A stretch of DNA of 64,000 nt from Paenibacillus farraposensis (lineage in GTDB: Bacteria; Bacillota; Bacilli; Paenibacillales; Paenibacillaceae): assembly GCF_020736845.1 (NCBI RefSeq), contig NZ_JAFFQR010000112.1:503415-567414 (forward strand), written 5' to 3'. A model generated the notes under the pieces. The model did not search any database. It worked only from the letters and a program-made list of their open reading frames with translations, and was not told the origin of the DNA. Position 1 is the first letter of the stretch; the number at the start of each line of letters is the position of its first letter. A program made the translations under genes and the position numbers. Shown here piece after piece: positions 35,665 through 44,437 of this stretch.

Positions 35665-36192
35665 ATGCAACGTCTAGTCGTAAAACTTGTAAACCTGGAG
35701 CAGCAGTTGTTCAAATGGATTAACGGACGCCTACACAACCGTTTTTTGAATTTTTGGCTTTATTATCTCACACATTTGGGCGGGGCTACTTTTACAATAG
35801 CCTCCACGTTACTTATTTGGTGGCTCGCTCCGACTCCATGGAAGGATGCCGGTATGAAGGGGGCCATTGCCCTCGGGGTTAGTCATATCCCTGTAGCGAT
35901 CGTCAAAAAGCTCTACCCGCGAATTCGCCCTTATTTGGCCTTACCGGGTACGAATACATTTCGCAATCCCCTGTCGGACCATTCTTTTCCATCAGGGCAT
36001 ACAACCGCCATTTTTTCGGCTACCGTTCCCTTTATGCTGCAGTCGCCCCTGCTTGCCCTGCCGCTGCTGCCTGTAGCAATGATTGTAGGTTTTTCGCGGA
36101 TTTACCTGGGACTCCACTATCCCACAGATGTACTCGCAGGAGCGGTTATCGGAACGTCTGCGGCAATAGGGACGGTTGCATTCTGGCCTTAA
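35665..36192 (+). CDS. PAP2 superfamily membrane phosphatase
   Basis: The 175-residue protein has about five membrane segments and the three PAP2 motifs: KKLYPRIRP (KxxxxxxRP), PSGHT and SRIYLGLHYPTD (SRxxxxxHxxxD). It probably dephosphorylates a lipid phosphate such as phosphatidic acid, phosphatidylglycerophosphate or undecaprenyl pyrophosphate. The ATG at 35665 has CCGGAGG upstream. The glycosyltransferase gene follows within about 50 bases, so the two likely form a lipid-handling operon. Confidence 0.9.
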   Translation: MQRLVVKLVNLEQQLFKWINGRLHNRFLNFWLYYLTHLGGATFTIASTLLIWWLAPTPWKDAGMKGAIALGVSHIPVAIVKKLYPRIRPYLALPGTNTFRNPLSDHSFPSGHTTAIFSATVPFMLQSPLLALPLLPVAMIVGFSRIYLGLHYPTDVLAGAVIGTSAAIGTVAFWP

Positions 36193-36243
36193 AGCCGATA
36201 TGGTATGATTGAGAACATCCCAGCAGGAACAGGTGAAATGAGA

Positions 36244-37377
36244 GTGGCTAAAAAACGAGTGTTATTATTATCGGAAGGTTTCGGTGCCGGACATACTCAA
36301 GCTGCATACGCGCTCTCTAGCAGCTTGCGAAAGCTTTCTCCGAATGTGCAGACAAAAGTGCTGGAGCTGGGGAGCTTTTTAAATCCAAGAATGGCCCCGC
36401 TTATTATTACAGCATACAAGAAGACTGTTGTATCGCAGCCTCGCCTAGTCGGATTGGTTTACCGTCATCACTACAAAAAATCATTAAACCGTCTTACAAC
36501 GCTCGCTTTGCACCGTCTGTTCTATACACAGACCCGGAACATTCTTCGGCAGCTTCGTCCCGATTTGGTGGTATGTACTCATCCTATCCCAAGCGCGGTG
36601 ATTTCACGCTTAAAACGCTTAGGCTTACATGTTCCGCTGTGTACTGTCATTACAGACTACGATGCCCATGGAACATGGATTAGTCCTGAAGTTGACCGAT
36701 ACTTTGTATCTACAGCTGAAGTCATGCGCAAGCTGCGCGCGCGCGGAGTGCCTGTCTCGAAAATTCAGGTAACCGGTATTCCAGTTCATCCAAATTTCTG
36801 GGAACATCCGGGACACGATGAAATTCGGGAACAGTTCGGACTGAAGCCCATTCCGACCGTACTTGTTATGGGCGGTGGCTGGGGACTGATGAACGATGAA
36901 GTCATTCATCGCTCGCTTACCGACTGGAGAGAGAACATTCAATTTATCTTTTGTTTGGGTCACAACGATAAAATTCGCCGTAAAATGCAGCTGGACCCCC
37001 GTTTCAACCATCCGAATATTTATATCTTCGGATTCACACGGGAAATCGACAAATTAATGGAGGTATCAAATCTTCTCATTACCAAACCTGGCGGAATGAC
37101 ATGTACCGAGGGGCTGGCCAAAGGGATTCCGATGCTGTTCCACAAACCTCTTCCCGGACAGGAGGAGGAGAACTGTCAATACTTTACGGCTCAAGGCTTC
37201 GGAGAACCGATTACTTCGCTGGATGTTGTCGTTAAATGGATGAACCGGTTACTACATGATTTTCCGGAAATCGTTCGCAAGCGACAGGAGCACGTCCACC
37301 ATGTAGCGCGATATTATCCTCTTCAGAGCGCACAGAGTATTTTGGATATACTGGAACCAAACAGGGTGCTTTCTTAA
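36244..37377 (+). CDS. MGDG-synthase/UgtP-like glycosyltransferase (GT28)
   Basis: The 377-residue protein has the N-terminal MGDG_synth domain (KKRVLLLSEGFGAGHTQAAYALS) and a GT28-type C-terminal nucleotide-sugar domain (VLVMGGGWG; ITKPGGMTCTEGLAKGIPMLFHKPLPGQEEEN). Relatives add glucose or galactose to diacylglycerol to make glycolipids and lipoteichoic-acid anchors. The upstream PAP2 enzyme could supply the diacylglycerol. I prefer the GTG at 36244, eight bases after AGGTG; the ATG at 36238 is too close to it and the ATG at 36205 has no site. Confidence 0.85.
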   Translation: MAKKRVLLLSEGFGAGHTQAAYALSSSLRKLSPNVQTKVLELGSFLNPRMAPLIITAYKKTVVSQPRLVGLVYRHHYKKSLNRLTTLALHRLFYTQTRNILRQLRPDLVVCTHPIPSAVISRLKRLGLHVPLCTVITDYDAHGTWISPEVDRYFVSTAEVMRKLRARGVPVSKIQVTGIPVHPNFWEHPGHDEIREQFGLKPIPTVLVMGGGWGLMNDEVIHRSLTDWRENIQFIFCLGHNDKIRRKMQLDPRFNHPNIYIFGFTREIDKLMEVSNLLITKPGGMTCTEGLAKGIPMLFHKPLPGQEEENCQYFTAQGFGEPITSLDVVVKWMNRLLHDFPEIVRKRQEHVHHVARYYPLQSAQSILDILEPNRVLS

Positions 37378-37401
37378 AAAAGGAAGCACCCCGTTTATTT
37401 T
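37360..37401 (+). terminator. Terminator after the UgtP-like gene
   Basis: AACAGGGTGCTT and AAGCACCCCGTT form a near-perfect stem whose left arm includes the last codons of the gene. TTATTTTAT follows. Confidence 0.75.
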
Positions 37402-37422
37402 ATCATATGTTCTCTGCAGGGT

Positions 37423-38136
37423 TTACTTCCCGTACTTTTCAAGACGCGTTTTTTCGTATTCCTCCAAAGCATCTTTGCCGATCAGCACCTCGACACGATG
37501 AATATGCATGCCTTTGCCCATAAATTTTTGCTCATATTCTGTCATGACATGCTCTTCGTTAATCCCCTCTCGATGAAGGTTCAGCGAAATATTCGTCATC
37601 TGCAGACCACTGTCGGCAAATGAATTCAGGGAAAACTCGAACAGTGTCTGCGAATCTGTTTTAAAATGAATTTGTCCTCTGCTGTTCAAAAGCTGACGGT
37701 ACTTGTCCAAAAAGCGCGGATGCGTCAAACGACGGCGCGCATGCTTGGTTTTAGGCCAGGGATCGCTAAAATTCAGATAAATGCGTTCAATTTCTCCAGG
37801 CTCAAAAACATTCTCGATCTGCTCAATGTTTGCCAGTGCCAATTTGATATTGGGCGGCGTATCAGCCTCTGTATCGCTCCAGGCCAGACGGGTCTTTTCC
37901 GTGGCACGGCGTACCAGCTCATCATACATGTCAAAGCCAATATAGTTAATGTCCGGATTGCGATAGCTCATTTGGCTGATAAATTGTCCCTTGCCCATGC
38001 CAAATTCCACATGTATCGGACGATCATTACCGAAAAGCTGCTGCCACTTTCCTTTATACTGCGCCGGATCCAAGATGACCAGGTCCTGTTGTTCTTCCAG
38101 GCTTTCCCTTATTCCTTTTCTTCCACGTAAACGCAT
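37423..38136 (-). CDS. trmB: tRNA (guanine-N7-)-methyltransferase
   Basis: The 237-residue SAM enzyme methylates G46 of tRNA. It shows VEFGMGKGQFISQM (SAM site), NYIGFDMYDELVRRA, IYLNFSDPWPKTKHARRRLTHPRFL (the strongly conserved PWPKxRHxKRR region) and the tail TEYEQKF. Length and start (ATG with GGAGGAG) are typical. It is convergent with the UgtP-like gene. Confidence 0.96.
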   Translation of the reverse strand: MRLRGRKGIRESLEEQQDLVILDPAQYKGKWQQLFGNDRPIHVEFGMGKGQFISQMSYRNPDINYIGFDMYDELVRRATEKTRLAWSDTEADTPPNIKLALANIEQIENVFEPGEIERIYLNFSDPWPKTKHARRRLTHPRFLDKYRQLLNSRGQIHFKTDSQTLFEFSLNSFADSGLQMTNISLNLHREGINEEHVMTEYEQKFMGKGMHIHRVEVLIGKDALEEYEKTRLEKYGK

Positions 38137-38240
38137 GTTACTCCTCCATATACTCTGTTATCAAGGAAAAAGGAACTCCACCCCCGCTTGAAGATACGGA
38201 AATGAAATTCCTTTTTCAATATATTTGGATTGGGGTCCAA

Positions 38241-38438
38241 CTAATTTAATTGTTCATAGTCTACCTTATCAGCAGGTGAAAAATCAATTGTCTTTTGGCA
38301 AGCGGCTCTGATTTTTTGACGTGCGGAAGTTCCAATCTGGCGATCCTGTCCAAAACGGACACCGGTCAGCGCCAACGCCTCATCAAAGGTCAACTCAACA
38401 GTAACTTTATCCATACGCGTTTTATCCTGCATATTCAT
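38241..38438 (-). CDS. Small hypothetical protein (65 aa)
   Basis: The product MNMQDKTRMDKVTVELTFDE is followed by a basic middle and ends ADKVDYEQLN. No family was recognised. The ATG at 38438 has GAGGTGG upstream, and a consensus promoter lies about 170 bases further up. This supports expression, while the role is unknown. Confidence 0.6.
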   Translation of the reverse strand: MNMQDKTRMDKVTVELTFDEALALTGVRFGQDRQIGTSARQKIRAACQKTIDFSPADKVDYEQLN

Positions 38439-38606
38439 AAAAGACCACCTCACGGGTTATTTAGTAATGGAACCGACGTGCACTTACCCTAAAGCAGGCG
38501 ATAGAAACAGCATAGCTACACTCCTGAAAAATGGCTCATTTGCAATGGAATTCTTCGTTTCCAGGATCGAAATCAGTTTTTATAACGTATGTCTGGTACC
38601 GCTTAC

Positions 38607-38635
38607 AATATAACATATCATGTAACATTTTTCAA
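38607..38635 (-). promoter_or_regulatory. Candidate promoter of the 65-aa gene
   Basis: On the minus strand TTGAAA (38635-38630) and TATATT (38612-38607) are exactly 17 bases apart. The stretch to the plus-strand gene at 38745 also holds a TACAAT near 38710 that may serve the radical SAM gene. Confidence 0.5.
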
Positions 38636-38744
38636 TCCTGAACCTATAAAACCCGCACTTCTTACTGCCTTCACGGTCAAGTGATTCCCATCCAAGACTA
38701 ATTTTTGTTACAATAAGGTGATCGTTAAAAAAAGGAGTACACCT

Positions 38745-39698
38745 ATGAAAACAGATTTGTTGCCTGCTCCTCTCCTATGGGGAGATAAACGTTTCCATAC
38801 CTGGAATTACGAAATGCGCGAACAATTTCAAGATAAAGTGTTCAAAGTTATGCTGGATGCAGGTTTTACTTGTCCCAACCGCGACGGTTCCATTGCCAAA
38901 GGCGGCTGCACTTTTTGCAGTGCACGCGGATCGGGGGATTTTGCCGGACGCCGCCGGGATGATCTGGTCACCCAGTTCAATACGATTCGGGAACGTCAGC
39001 ATTTAAAATGGCCGAGCGCCAAATATATAGGTTATTTCCAAGCCTACACCAATACGTACGCCCCGGTTGAGGAACTGCGGGAATATTTTGAGGTTATTCT
39101 GGAACAGCCGGGAGTTGTAGGTCTGTCCATCGCTACCCGCCCTGATTGCTTGCCCGACGATGTCGTGGATTACCTTGCCGAGTTGAACGAGCGCACGTAC
39201 CTTTGGGTCGAAATGGGACTGCAAACCGTCCATGAATCTACCTCGGAGCTGATCAATCGTGCTCATGATACTCAATGCTATCTGGATGCGGTGGAAAAGC
39301 TGCGCAAGCGCAATATTCGCGTGTGTGCTCATATTATCTACGGTCTGCCGCAGGAAACACATGAAATGATGCTCGATACAGGACGCGCTGTAGCGGCTAT
39401 GGACGTGCAGGGTATTAAAATCCACCTGCTGCATCTCATGCGCAAAACGCCAATGGTCAAGCAGTATGAGGCAGGCTTGTTGCGGTTCCTGGAAAAGGAC
39501 GAGTACGTCAAGCTGATCGCCGATACCCTGGAGTTTCTGCCGCCCGAGATGATTGTTCATCGGCTGACCGGAGATGCCCCCCGCGATTTGCTGATAGGTC
39601 CTATGTGGTCACTCAAAAAATGGGAAGTGCTTAACGCCATTGATGATGAGCTGAAATCGCGCGATACATGGCAAGGAAAATACTGGAGGCAGCCTTAA
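38745..39698 (+). CDS. Radical SAM protein, TIGR01212 family (YtqA-like)
   Basis: The 317-residue protein has the family's cluster-binding cysteines in FTCPNRDGSIAKGGCTFCSA (about residues 42-60), then FQAYTNTYAP, SIATRPDCLP, EMGLQT and HIIYGLPQET. Members are radical SAM enzymes of unsettled substrate. The ATG at 38745 has AAAGGAG upstream. Its stop overlaps the start of the next methyltransferase gene (TAATG), so the pair is translationally coupled, as for ytqA-ytqB in Bacillus. Confidence 0.9.
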   Translation: MKTDLLPAPLLWGDKRFHTWNYEMREQFQDKVFKVMLDAGFTCPNRDGSIAKGGCTFCSARGSGDFAGRRRDDLVTQFNTIRERQHLKWPSAKYIGYFQAYTNTYAPVEELREYFEVILEQPGVVGLSIATRPDCLPDDVVDYLAELNERTYLWVEMGLQTVHESTSELINRAHDTQCYLDAVEKLRKRNIRVCAHIIYGLPQETHEMMLDTGRAVAAMDVQGIKIHLLHLMRKTPMVKQYEAGLLRFLEKDEYVKLIADTLEFLPPEMIVHRLTGDAPRDLLIGPMWSLKKWEVLNAIDDELKSRDTWQGKYWRQP

Positions 39699-40279
39699 TG
39701 GGATTTCTGTCCGTCTTGAGCTATGCTCATCAATTGGTGGCTGCGCGCGTGCAGCCAGGTGATACCGCGATAGACGCCACCGTCGGCACAGGAGCAGACA
39801 CGCTGTTTCTGGCTAAGGCCGCTGGCAAGCGCGGACATGTCTACGGCTTCGATATTCAGCAGGAAGCGTTGGAACTTGCCCGGCGGCGGCTGGAAGAAAA
39901 TACAGCCTCCTCAGTGGCAGAGGTATCCCTGCTGTTACAGGGTCATGAACAGATGAGTGAGGCCATCCCTGGCAAGCTGCATGGCAAGGTGGCTGCGGTG
40001 ATGTTTAATCTCGGCTATTTTCCGGGCGAAGGCGCCGATCCATCCGTCATCACGCATACGGACAGTACGCTTGTCGCGCTGGAAGCGGCCCTGCAACTGC
40101 TTCGGCCACGGGGCATTCTGACTGCCGTATTGTATCCGGGGCACGCCGGAGGCAATGAAGAGGCAGAGGCCGTTGTTCAATGGGCTGCAGCTCTTCCGGT
40201 CTCCACCGGTCAAAGCATTATTTACCGTCAATTGCAACGCATGACCTCACCCTATATGGTGGCGGTTGAAAAAAAATAG
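39698..40279 (+). CDS. Class I SAM-dependent methyltransferase (YtqB-like)
   Basis: The 193-residue enzyme has a SAM site in AIDATVGTGADTLFLAKAAG, acidic loop GFDIQQEAL, and MFNLGYFPGEGADPSV with VLYPGHAGGNEEAEAV further on. It belongs to the rRNA-methylase-like YtqB family. Bacillus YtqB is known structurally as a SAM-dependent enzyme; the substrate is taken to be RNA. The start is the ATG at 39698 inside the upstream stop, behind TGGAGG. Confidence 0.9.
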   Translation: MGFLSVLSYAHQLVAARVQPGDTAIDATVGTGADTLFLAKAAGKRGHVYGFDIQQEALELARRRLEENTASSVAEVSLLLQGHEQMSEAIPGKLHGKVAAVMFNLGYFPGEGADPSVITHTDSTLVALEAALQLLRPRGILTAVLYPGHAGGNEEAEAVVQWAAALPVSTGQSIIYRQLQRMTSPYMVAVEKK

Positions 40280-40406
40280 AATATCGGCTTATCCAGTCGA
40301 TAGGTACAGGTTATGAGCGGCTTTTTTCCAGCCGCCTTACATATATCATTTTTGAGAATTGCAAGTCTGCTAGGCACTCATTATTCATTTATGGAGGAGA
40401 GAATTT

Positions 40407-41381
40407 ATGCTGAAGCCATACCCGCTGCAATTTCAACCTGAATTTAAGGAAAGAGTCTGGGGAGGACGAGCATTAGAGCAATTTGGTCTGACCCCGCCAG
40501 AAGGGCATATTGGCGAAGGATGGATGATTGCCGATCATCCGAACGGGATAACAACCGTTATTAATGGCGAGCTCGCAGGCAAAGGCTTGGACGAAATTCG
40601 TGAAACCTACGGACAGGAATGGCTTGGAATCAAAGGAGTATCGGAAAAAGGCGGCCGCTTTCCGCTTCTGATCAAGCTACTGGATTGCAATGATGACTTG
40701 TCGGTTCAGGTCCACCCGACAGACGATTATGCAGGGCTTCCCGAAGGAGAATTAGGAAAAACCGAAATGTGGTACGTGCTGGATGCCAAGCCGGATGCCA
40801 AAATCATTTACGGTTTGAATGAGGGCGTGACACGCGAAAGCCTGCGTGCGGCTCTGGAAAGTGGAAATATCCTCGACAGCTTGCGCCAGGTTCCTGTTGA
40901 GGCAGGCGATACATTTTTCATCCCTGCTGGTACCGTCCATGCACTATGCGCAGGTGTTGTCGTTGCTGAAATCCAGCAAAACTCGGATACGACCTACCGG
41001 TTATATGACTACAATCGTCCTGGACTGGATGGCAAGCCTCGTGAATTGCATATTGAGGATTCCCTCAATGTGACATCTTACGAAGGTGCAGGCGCAACAA
41101 CGATGAAAACCGGCGGGTTGCAGCCAGGTGAATGGCTCCAGCTTGCAGCTTGTGAGTATTTTGTCGTGGAAAAGGGTATCGTAGATGGAAGTTGGACACT
41201 TTCCACTTCAGATGACAGCTTCACGATTCTCGTCATTTGCGAAGGCAGCGGTACGATGACATGGGACAATAATACTTCGTCCCTCTCCTGTAAGGCTGGA
41301 GATTGCTTCCTGCTCCCTGCCAATTTGAGCGGTTACACGTTGAATGACAAAATGACCGTACTTAGATCTTATCTTCCTTAA
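40407..41381 (+). CDS. manA: Mannose-6-phosphate isomerase, class I
   Basis: The 324-residue cupin enzyme interconverts mannose-6-phosphate and fructose-6-phosphate. Zinc-site motifs are LSVQVHPTDDYA (about residue 97), GKTEMWYVLDAKP and FFIPAGTVHALCAG, then QQNSDTTYRLYDY. Length matches the short Bacillus-type ManA. The ATG has GAGGAGAG upstream. It sits just before a lipase gene, 25 bases apart. It supports mannose use and GDP-mannose supply. Confidence 0.95.
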   Translation: MLKPYPLQFQPEFKERVWGGRALEQFGLTPPEGHIGEGWMIADHPNGITTVINGELAGKGLDEIRETYGQEWLGIKGVSEKGGRFPLLIKLLDCNDDLSVQVHPTDDYAGLPEGELGKTEMWYVLDAKPDAKIIYGLNEGVTRESLRAALESGNILDSLRQVPVEAGDTFFIPAGTVHALCAGVVVAEIQQNSDTTYRLYDYNRPGLDGKPRELHIEDSLNVTSYEGAGATTMKTGGLQPGEWLQLAACEYFVVEKGIVDGSWTLSTSDDSFTILVICEGSGTMTWDNNTSSLSCKAGDCFLLPANLSGYTLNDKMTVLRSYLP

Positions 41382-41406
41382 AGCTTAAAGGGTGTGATGT
41401 CTAATC

Positions 41407-42417
41407 ATGCGGGAATACACCTTTACTATCGTTGAAAACGACGGCACCGAGCTTTTTGCCTGCCGCTGGCTGCCTGATCTGCAGATGACCGTAAAGGGAA
41501 TTGTACAAATTTCACATGGCATGTGCGAGAGATCATGCCGCTACATCCAACTGGCCGAAAGGCTCACAGCATGCGGCTACGGTGTGTATGCCAACGATCA
41601 TATTGGCCACGGGTACACGGCTGGTGATCCTGATAAGCTCGGTGTGACGGGAGCAGATGCATTCAACCGGATGGCCAACGGCATGCTGGAGCTAGGGGAA
41701 ATTGTGGCTAAGGAGTTCCCTGATCTGCCGCGTTTTTTGCTGGGCCACAGCATGGGGTCCTTTTTAACCCAGAAAATCATGTATGATGACAGGCATACGT
41801 TTCACGGGTTCATGCTGTCGGGAACGAACGGGCCGCGTGGTCTGCTCAAGCTCGGAGAACAGGTTGCCCTGCTGCAAGCCAAGTTCCAGGGAATAGATCA
41901 CCGAAGCATGCTTCTTAATGCAATGGTCTTTGGCGGATTCAACCGTTCCTTTCGTCCCGTGCGCACAGCGTTCGATTGGCTGTCCCGTGATCCAGAAGAA
42001 GTAGATCAATTCGTGAATGATCCATTATGCGGGGCCATCTGCACGACAGGCTTTTTCATTGATTTTTTCAGGTTACTGCAAGAAATCCACTGGCCTGCCT
42101 CGTTGGAAAATATTAACCCAAAGCTGCCAGTCTATATATTTGCCGGGGATCGTGATCCGGTAGGATTGTTCGGTAAAGGTGTATTGTCACTAGTAGATAT
42201 GTATCGTAGCCTGGGACTTCAGGATGTGGAGTATCGTCTCTACCCCGGCGGTCGCCATGAAATGCTGCATGAAACCAACCGCGACGAGGTAGTGAAGGAC
42301 ATCCTAGACTGGCTAGACCGTCATGTTGACGTAAGAGGAACCTCTGGCTCCGTCTTATCCGGTTCATCTGAGACAGAAACATTCTACACATCAGCTTCGT
42401 CCCAACCATCCTTATAA
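41407..42417 (+). CDS. Alpha/beta hydrolase, lysophospholipase/monoacylglycerol lipase-like
   Basis: The 336-residue protein belongs to the Hydrolase_4 group. The nucleophile Ser is in LLGHSMGSFL (about residue 110), the Asp in FAGDRDPVG and the His in PGGRHEMLHE. YANDHIGHGYT is the usual oxyanion-side loop. It probably cleaves acyl glycerols or lysophospholipids in the cytoplasm. The C-terminal 25 residues are Ser/Thr-rich and dispensable-looking. It follows manA closely and ends in a strong terminator. Confidence 0.88.
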   Translation: MREYTFTIVENDGTELFACRWLPDLQMTVKGIVQISHGMCERSCRYIQLAERLTACGYGVYANDHIGHGYTAGDPDKLGVTGADAFNRMANGMLELGEIVAKEFPDLPRFLLGHSMGSFLTQKIMYDDRHTFHGFMLSGTNGPRGLLKLGEQVALLQAKFQGIDHRSMLLNAMVFGGFNRSFRPVRTAFDWLSRDPEEVDQFVNDPLCGAICTTGFFIDFFRLLQEIHWPASLENINPKLPVYIFAGDRDPVGLFGKGVLSLVDMYRSLGLQDVEYRLYPGGRHEMLHETNRDEVVKDILDWLDRHVDVRGTSGSVLSGSSETETFYTSASSQPSL

Positions 42418-42423
42418 AAATAG

Positions 42424-42476
42424 AAAAAAAAGCCTTCAAATCCACCTTGATGTGGGTTTAAATGGCTTCTTTTTTG
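42424..42476. terminator. Bidirectional terminator between lipase and bstA genes
   Basis: AAGCCTTCAAATCCAC pairs with GTGGGTTTAAATGGCTT with few mismatches. A-runs and T-runs flank it, so it can serve both convergent genes. Confidence 0.85.
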
Positions 42477-42480
42477 TGCA

Positions 42481-43011
42481 TCACCATGCATTCCGTTCTC
42501 TCAGGGAGGTAATATGAGCTACATGATGTTTGCCATGCCAGGCATAGATGCCGATATTACGCTCAAGCCGGATCGCCTCTCCCGATTCAGGATGAATAAA
42601 CGTTCGATGCAACTGATCTTCTCCCAATGATTGCAACACGATGACCCACCGTTCATGCAGCCCTTCCAGCAATTGTAGCGAGGGTTCCAGCGGAAGCTTG
42701 CTTGCGTCCGGCATTTCGGCCCAACGTCCCTCATCGTATGGCTTGATTGTAGGTGTATCCTCCGTCAGTGCCAGCTTAAAACGGATATAGCTGTTCATAT
42801 GGCTGTCTGCCAAATGATGAACGACCTGTCTTATCGTCCAGCCCTCTTCACGATAAGGCGTGTCTAGCTGCTGCTCATTCAATCCCTCGACCGCCTGACG
42901 AAGCTGCGAAGGCAGCTCGGCAATGTCGTGAATCCATGTCAGAAGGTGCTCTTCTTTAATGGCATCCGGAACGACGAATGACCCAATCGGGTAGCGCAAA
43001 TCTTTGTCCAA
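42481..43011 (-). CDS. bstA: DinB-fold bacillithiol S-transferase / YfiT-like metal hydrolase
   Basis: The 176-residue protein has the DinB four-helix fold with the His triad in TIRQVVHHLADSHMN and YAWHGKHHVAHI, both typical of YfiT/BstA. B. subtilis YfiT is a metal-binding protein of this fold, and BstA transfers bacillithiol to electrophiles. The start is TTG at 43011 with GGAG upstream. The BstA name is a family inference. Confidence 0.8.
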   Translation of the reverse strand: MDKDLRYPIGSFVVPDAIKEEHLLTWIHDIAELPSQLRQAVEGLNEQQLDTPYREEGWTIRQVVHHLADSHMNSYIRFKLALTEDTPTIKPYDEGRWAEMPDASKLPLEPSLQLLEGLHERWVIVLQSLGEDQLHRTFIHPESGEAIRLERNIGIYAWHGKHHVAHITSLRERNAW

Positions 43012-43082
43012 AGCAGTCTCCGCCCTTCTCTTTTCATTTAGGTGTGTATCAGTTATAAGTCTTCAAGTATAAATGATGCAGG

Positions 43083-43116
43083 AAAAAAAGCAGACCCGCA
43101 AGAGCCTGCTTTTTTC
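43083..43116. terminator. Terminator after odhB
   Basis: AAAAAAAGCAG pairs with CTGCTTTTTT around a 12-nt loop, about 35 bases past odhB. Confidence 0.85.
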
Positions 43117-43148
43117 TACACATCATGCCTGAACCAACTGGAGCATGA

Positions 43149-44432
43149 TTATCCCTCAAGCAACAGCGATTCCGGATCTTCCAGCAATTCTTTGACCGTT
43201 ACCAGGAAACGAACGGCTTCGCTACCATCGATAATCCGATGGTCGTAGGACAAGGCGATGTACATCATCGGACGATTTTCCATACGCTCCTCATCAATGG
43301 CAACCGGACGAAGCTGGATTTTGTGCATTCCCAAAATACCTACTTGCGGCGTGTTCAGAATTGGCGTAGACAGCAGGGAGCCAAAAACGCCTCCATTGGT
43401 AATGGTGAAGGTTCCGCCTTGCAAATCTGCCAGAGAAAGTGAGTTAGAGCGTGCTTTGCTAGCCAAGTCTGCAATGCTTTTCTCAATCTCGGCAAAGCCG
43501 AGACGGTCAGCGTCCCGTACGACAGGCACGACCAAACCTTCCTTGGCAGATACGGCAATCCCGATATCATAGTATTTTTTCAGTACGATATCATCGCCGT
43601 TAATTTCGGCATTTACAGTAGGGAATTGCTTGAGAGCGCCAACCACTGCTTTCGTAAAGAAGGACATAAAGCCCAGCCCTACGTCATGCTTCTCCTTGAA
43701 CTTATCTTTACGACGTTTACGAACATCGAGAATGGCAGTCATATCCACTTCATTAAACGTTGTCAGCATAGCGGCTGTTTGCTGTGCTTCAACAAGGCGC
43801 TTGGCAATCGTCGCTCTGCGACGGGACATCCGCTGGCGCTCTACAGGCTTGGTGTACTCCGTTTGGGACGGGGACGAAGCCGCAGGCTTGTTGGAAGCGG
43901 GAGACGCAGGCGTAGTCGATGCCGCACGCGCAGCTTCGCTCGTATGTGTTCTAACATCGCCCTGGTAGACACGTCCAAGCGGGTCCTTGCTCTGTACTTG
44001 CTCCAGATCAATTCCGCGTTCACGCGCCAGCTTCCGGGCGGATGGAGATGCCGTCTGTCCACCCCCGTCAGTGCTGGACAAGACAGGCTGTGCGGCTTTT
44101 TCCGCTGGTGCAGATACCGGTGAAGCTACTGCAGGCGGTGCATCCGGCACTTGGGTCGCTGCTGCTTCTCCGGCACCGGATATTCCTGCATTACCATGGC
44201 CGCTGCTGATCAAGCCAACTGCTTCACCGATAGCCACGGTCTCCCCCTCCTGACGAAGGATTTTCTGGATTACGCCCGCTTCTTCTGCACTAATTTCCAG
44301 GTTGACCTTATCTGTTTCCAGCTCCAGCAGAACATCCCCCTGTCCTACGGAATCTCCTTCCTTCACAAGCCATTTGGAAATTGTTCCTTCCGTGATGGAT
44401 TCTCCCATTGCCGGTACTAAAATATCGCTCAC
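43149..44432 (-). CDS. odhB: 2-oxoglutarate dehydrogenase E2 (dihydrolipoyl succinyltransferase)
   Basis: The 427-residue E2 has an N-terminal lipoyl domain with lipoyl-Lys in ELETDKVNLEIS (residue 42), an Ala/Pro-rich linker, a peripheral-subunit-binding domain (SPSARKLARERGIDLEQV), a second linker, and the catalytic trimer domain ending in SYDHRIIDGSEAVRFL with the active His and Asp. The start is GTG at 44432 with GGGAGG eight bases upstream, five bases after the odhA stop. It passes succinyl groups to CoA in the TCA cycle. Confidence 0.96.
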   Translation of the reverse strand: MSDILVPAMGESITEGTISKWLVKEGDSVGQGDVLLELETDKVNLEISAEEAGVIQKILRQEGETVAIGEAVGLISSGHGNAGISGAGEAAATQVPDAPPAVASPVSAPAEKAAQPVLSSTDGGGQTASPSARKLARERGIDLEQVQSKDPLGRVYQGDVRTHTSEAARAASTTPASPASNKPAASSPSQTEYTKPVERQRMSRRRATIAKRLVEAQQTAAMLTTFNEVDMTAILDVRKRRKDKFKEKHDVGLGFMSFFTKAVVGALKQFPTVNAEINGDDIVLKKYYDIGIAVSAKEGLVVPVVRDADRLGFAEIEKSIADLASKARSNSLSLADLQGGTFTITNGGVFGSLLSTPILNTPQVGILGMHKIQLRPVAIDEERMENRPMMYIALSYDHRIIDGSEAVRFLVTVKELLEDPESLLLEG

Positions 44433-44437
44433 AGCCG

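Noticed and set aside
35499..35738. 79-codon minus-strand frame overlapping the PAP2 start
   Set aside because: No ribosome site, and it overlaps the start of a convincing PAP2 gene.
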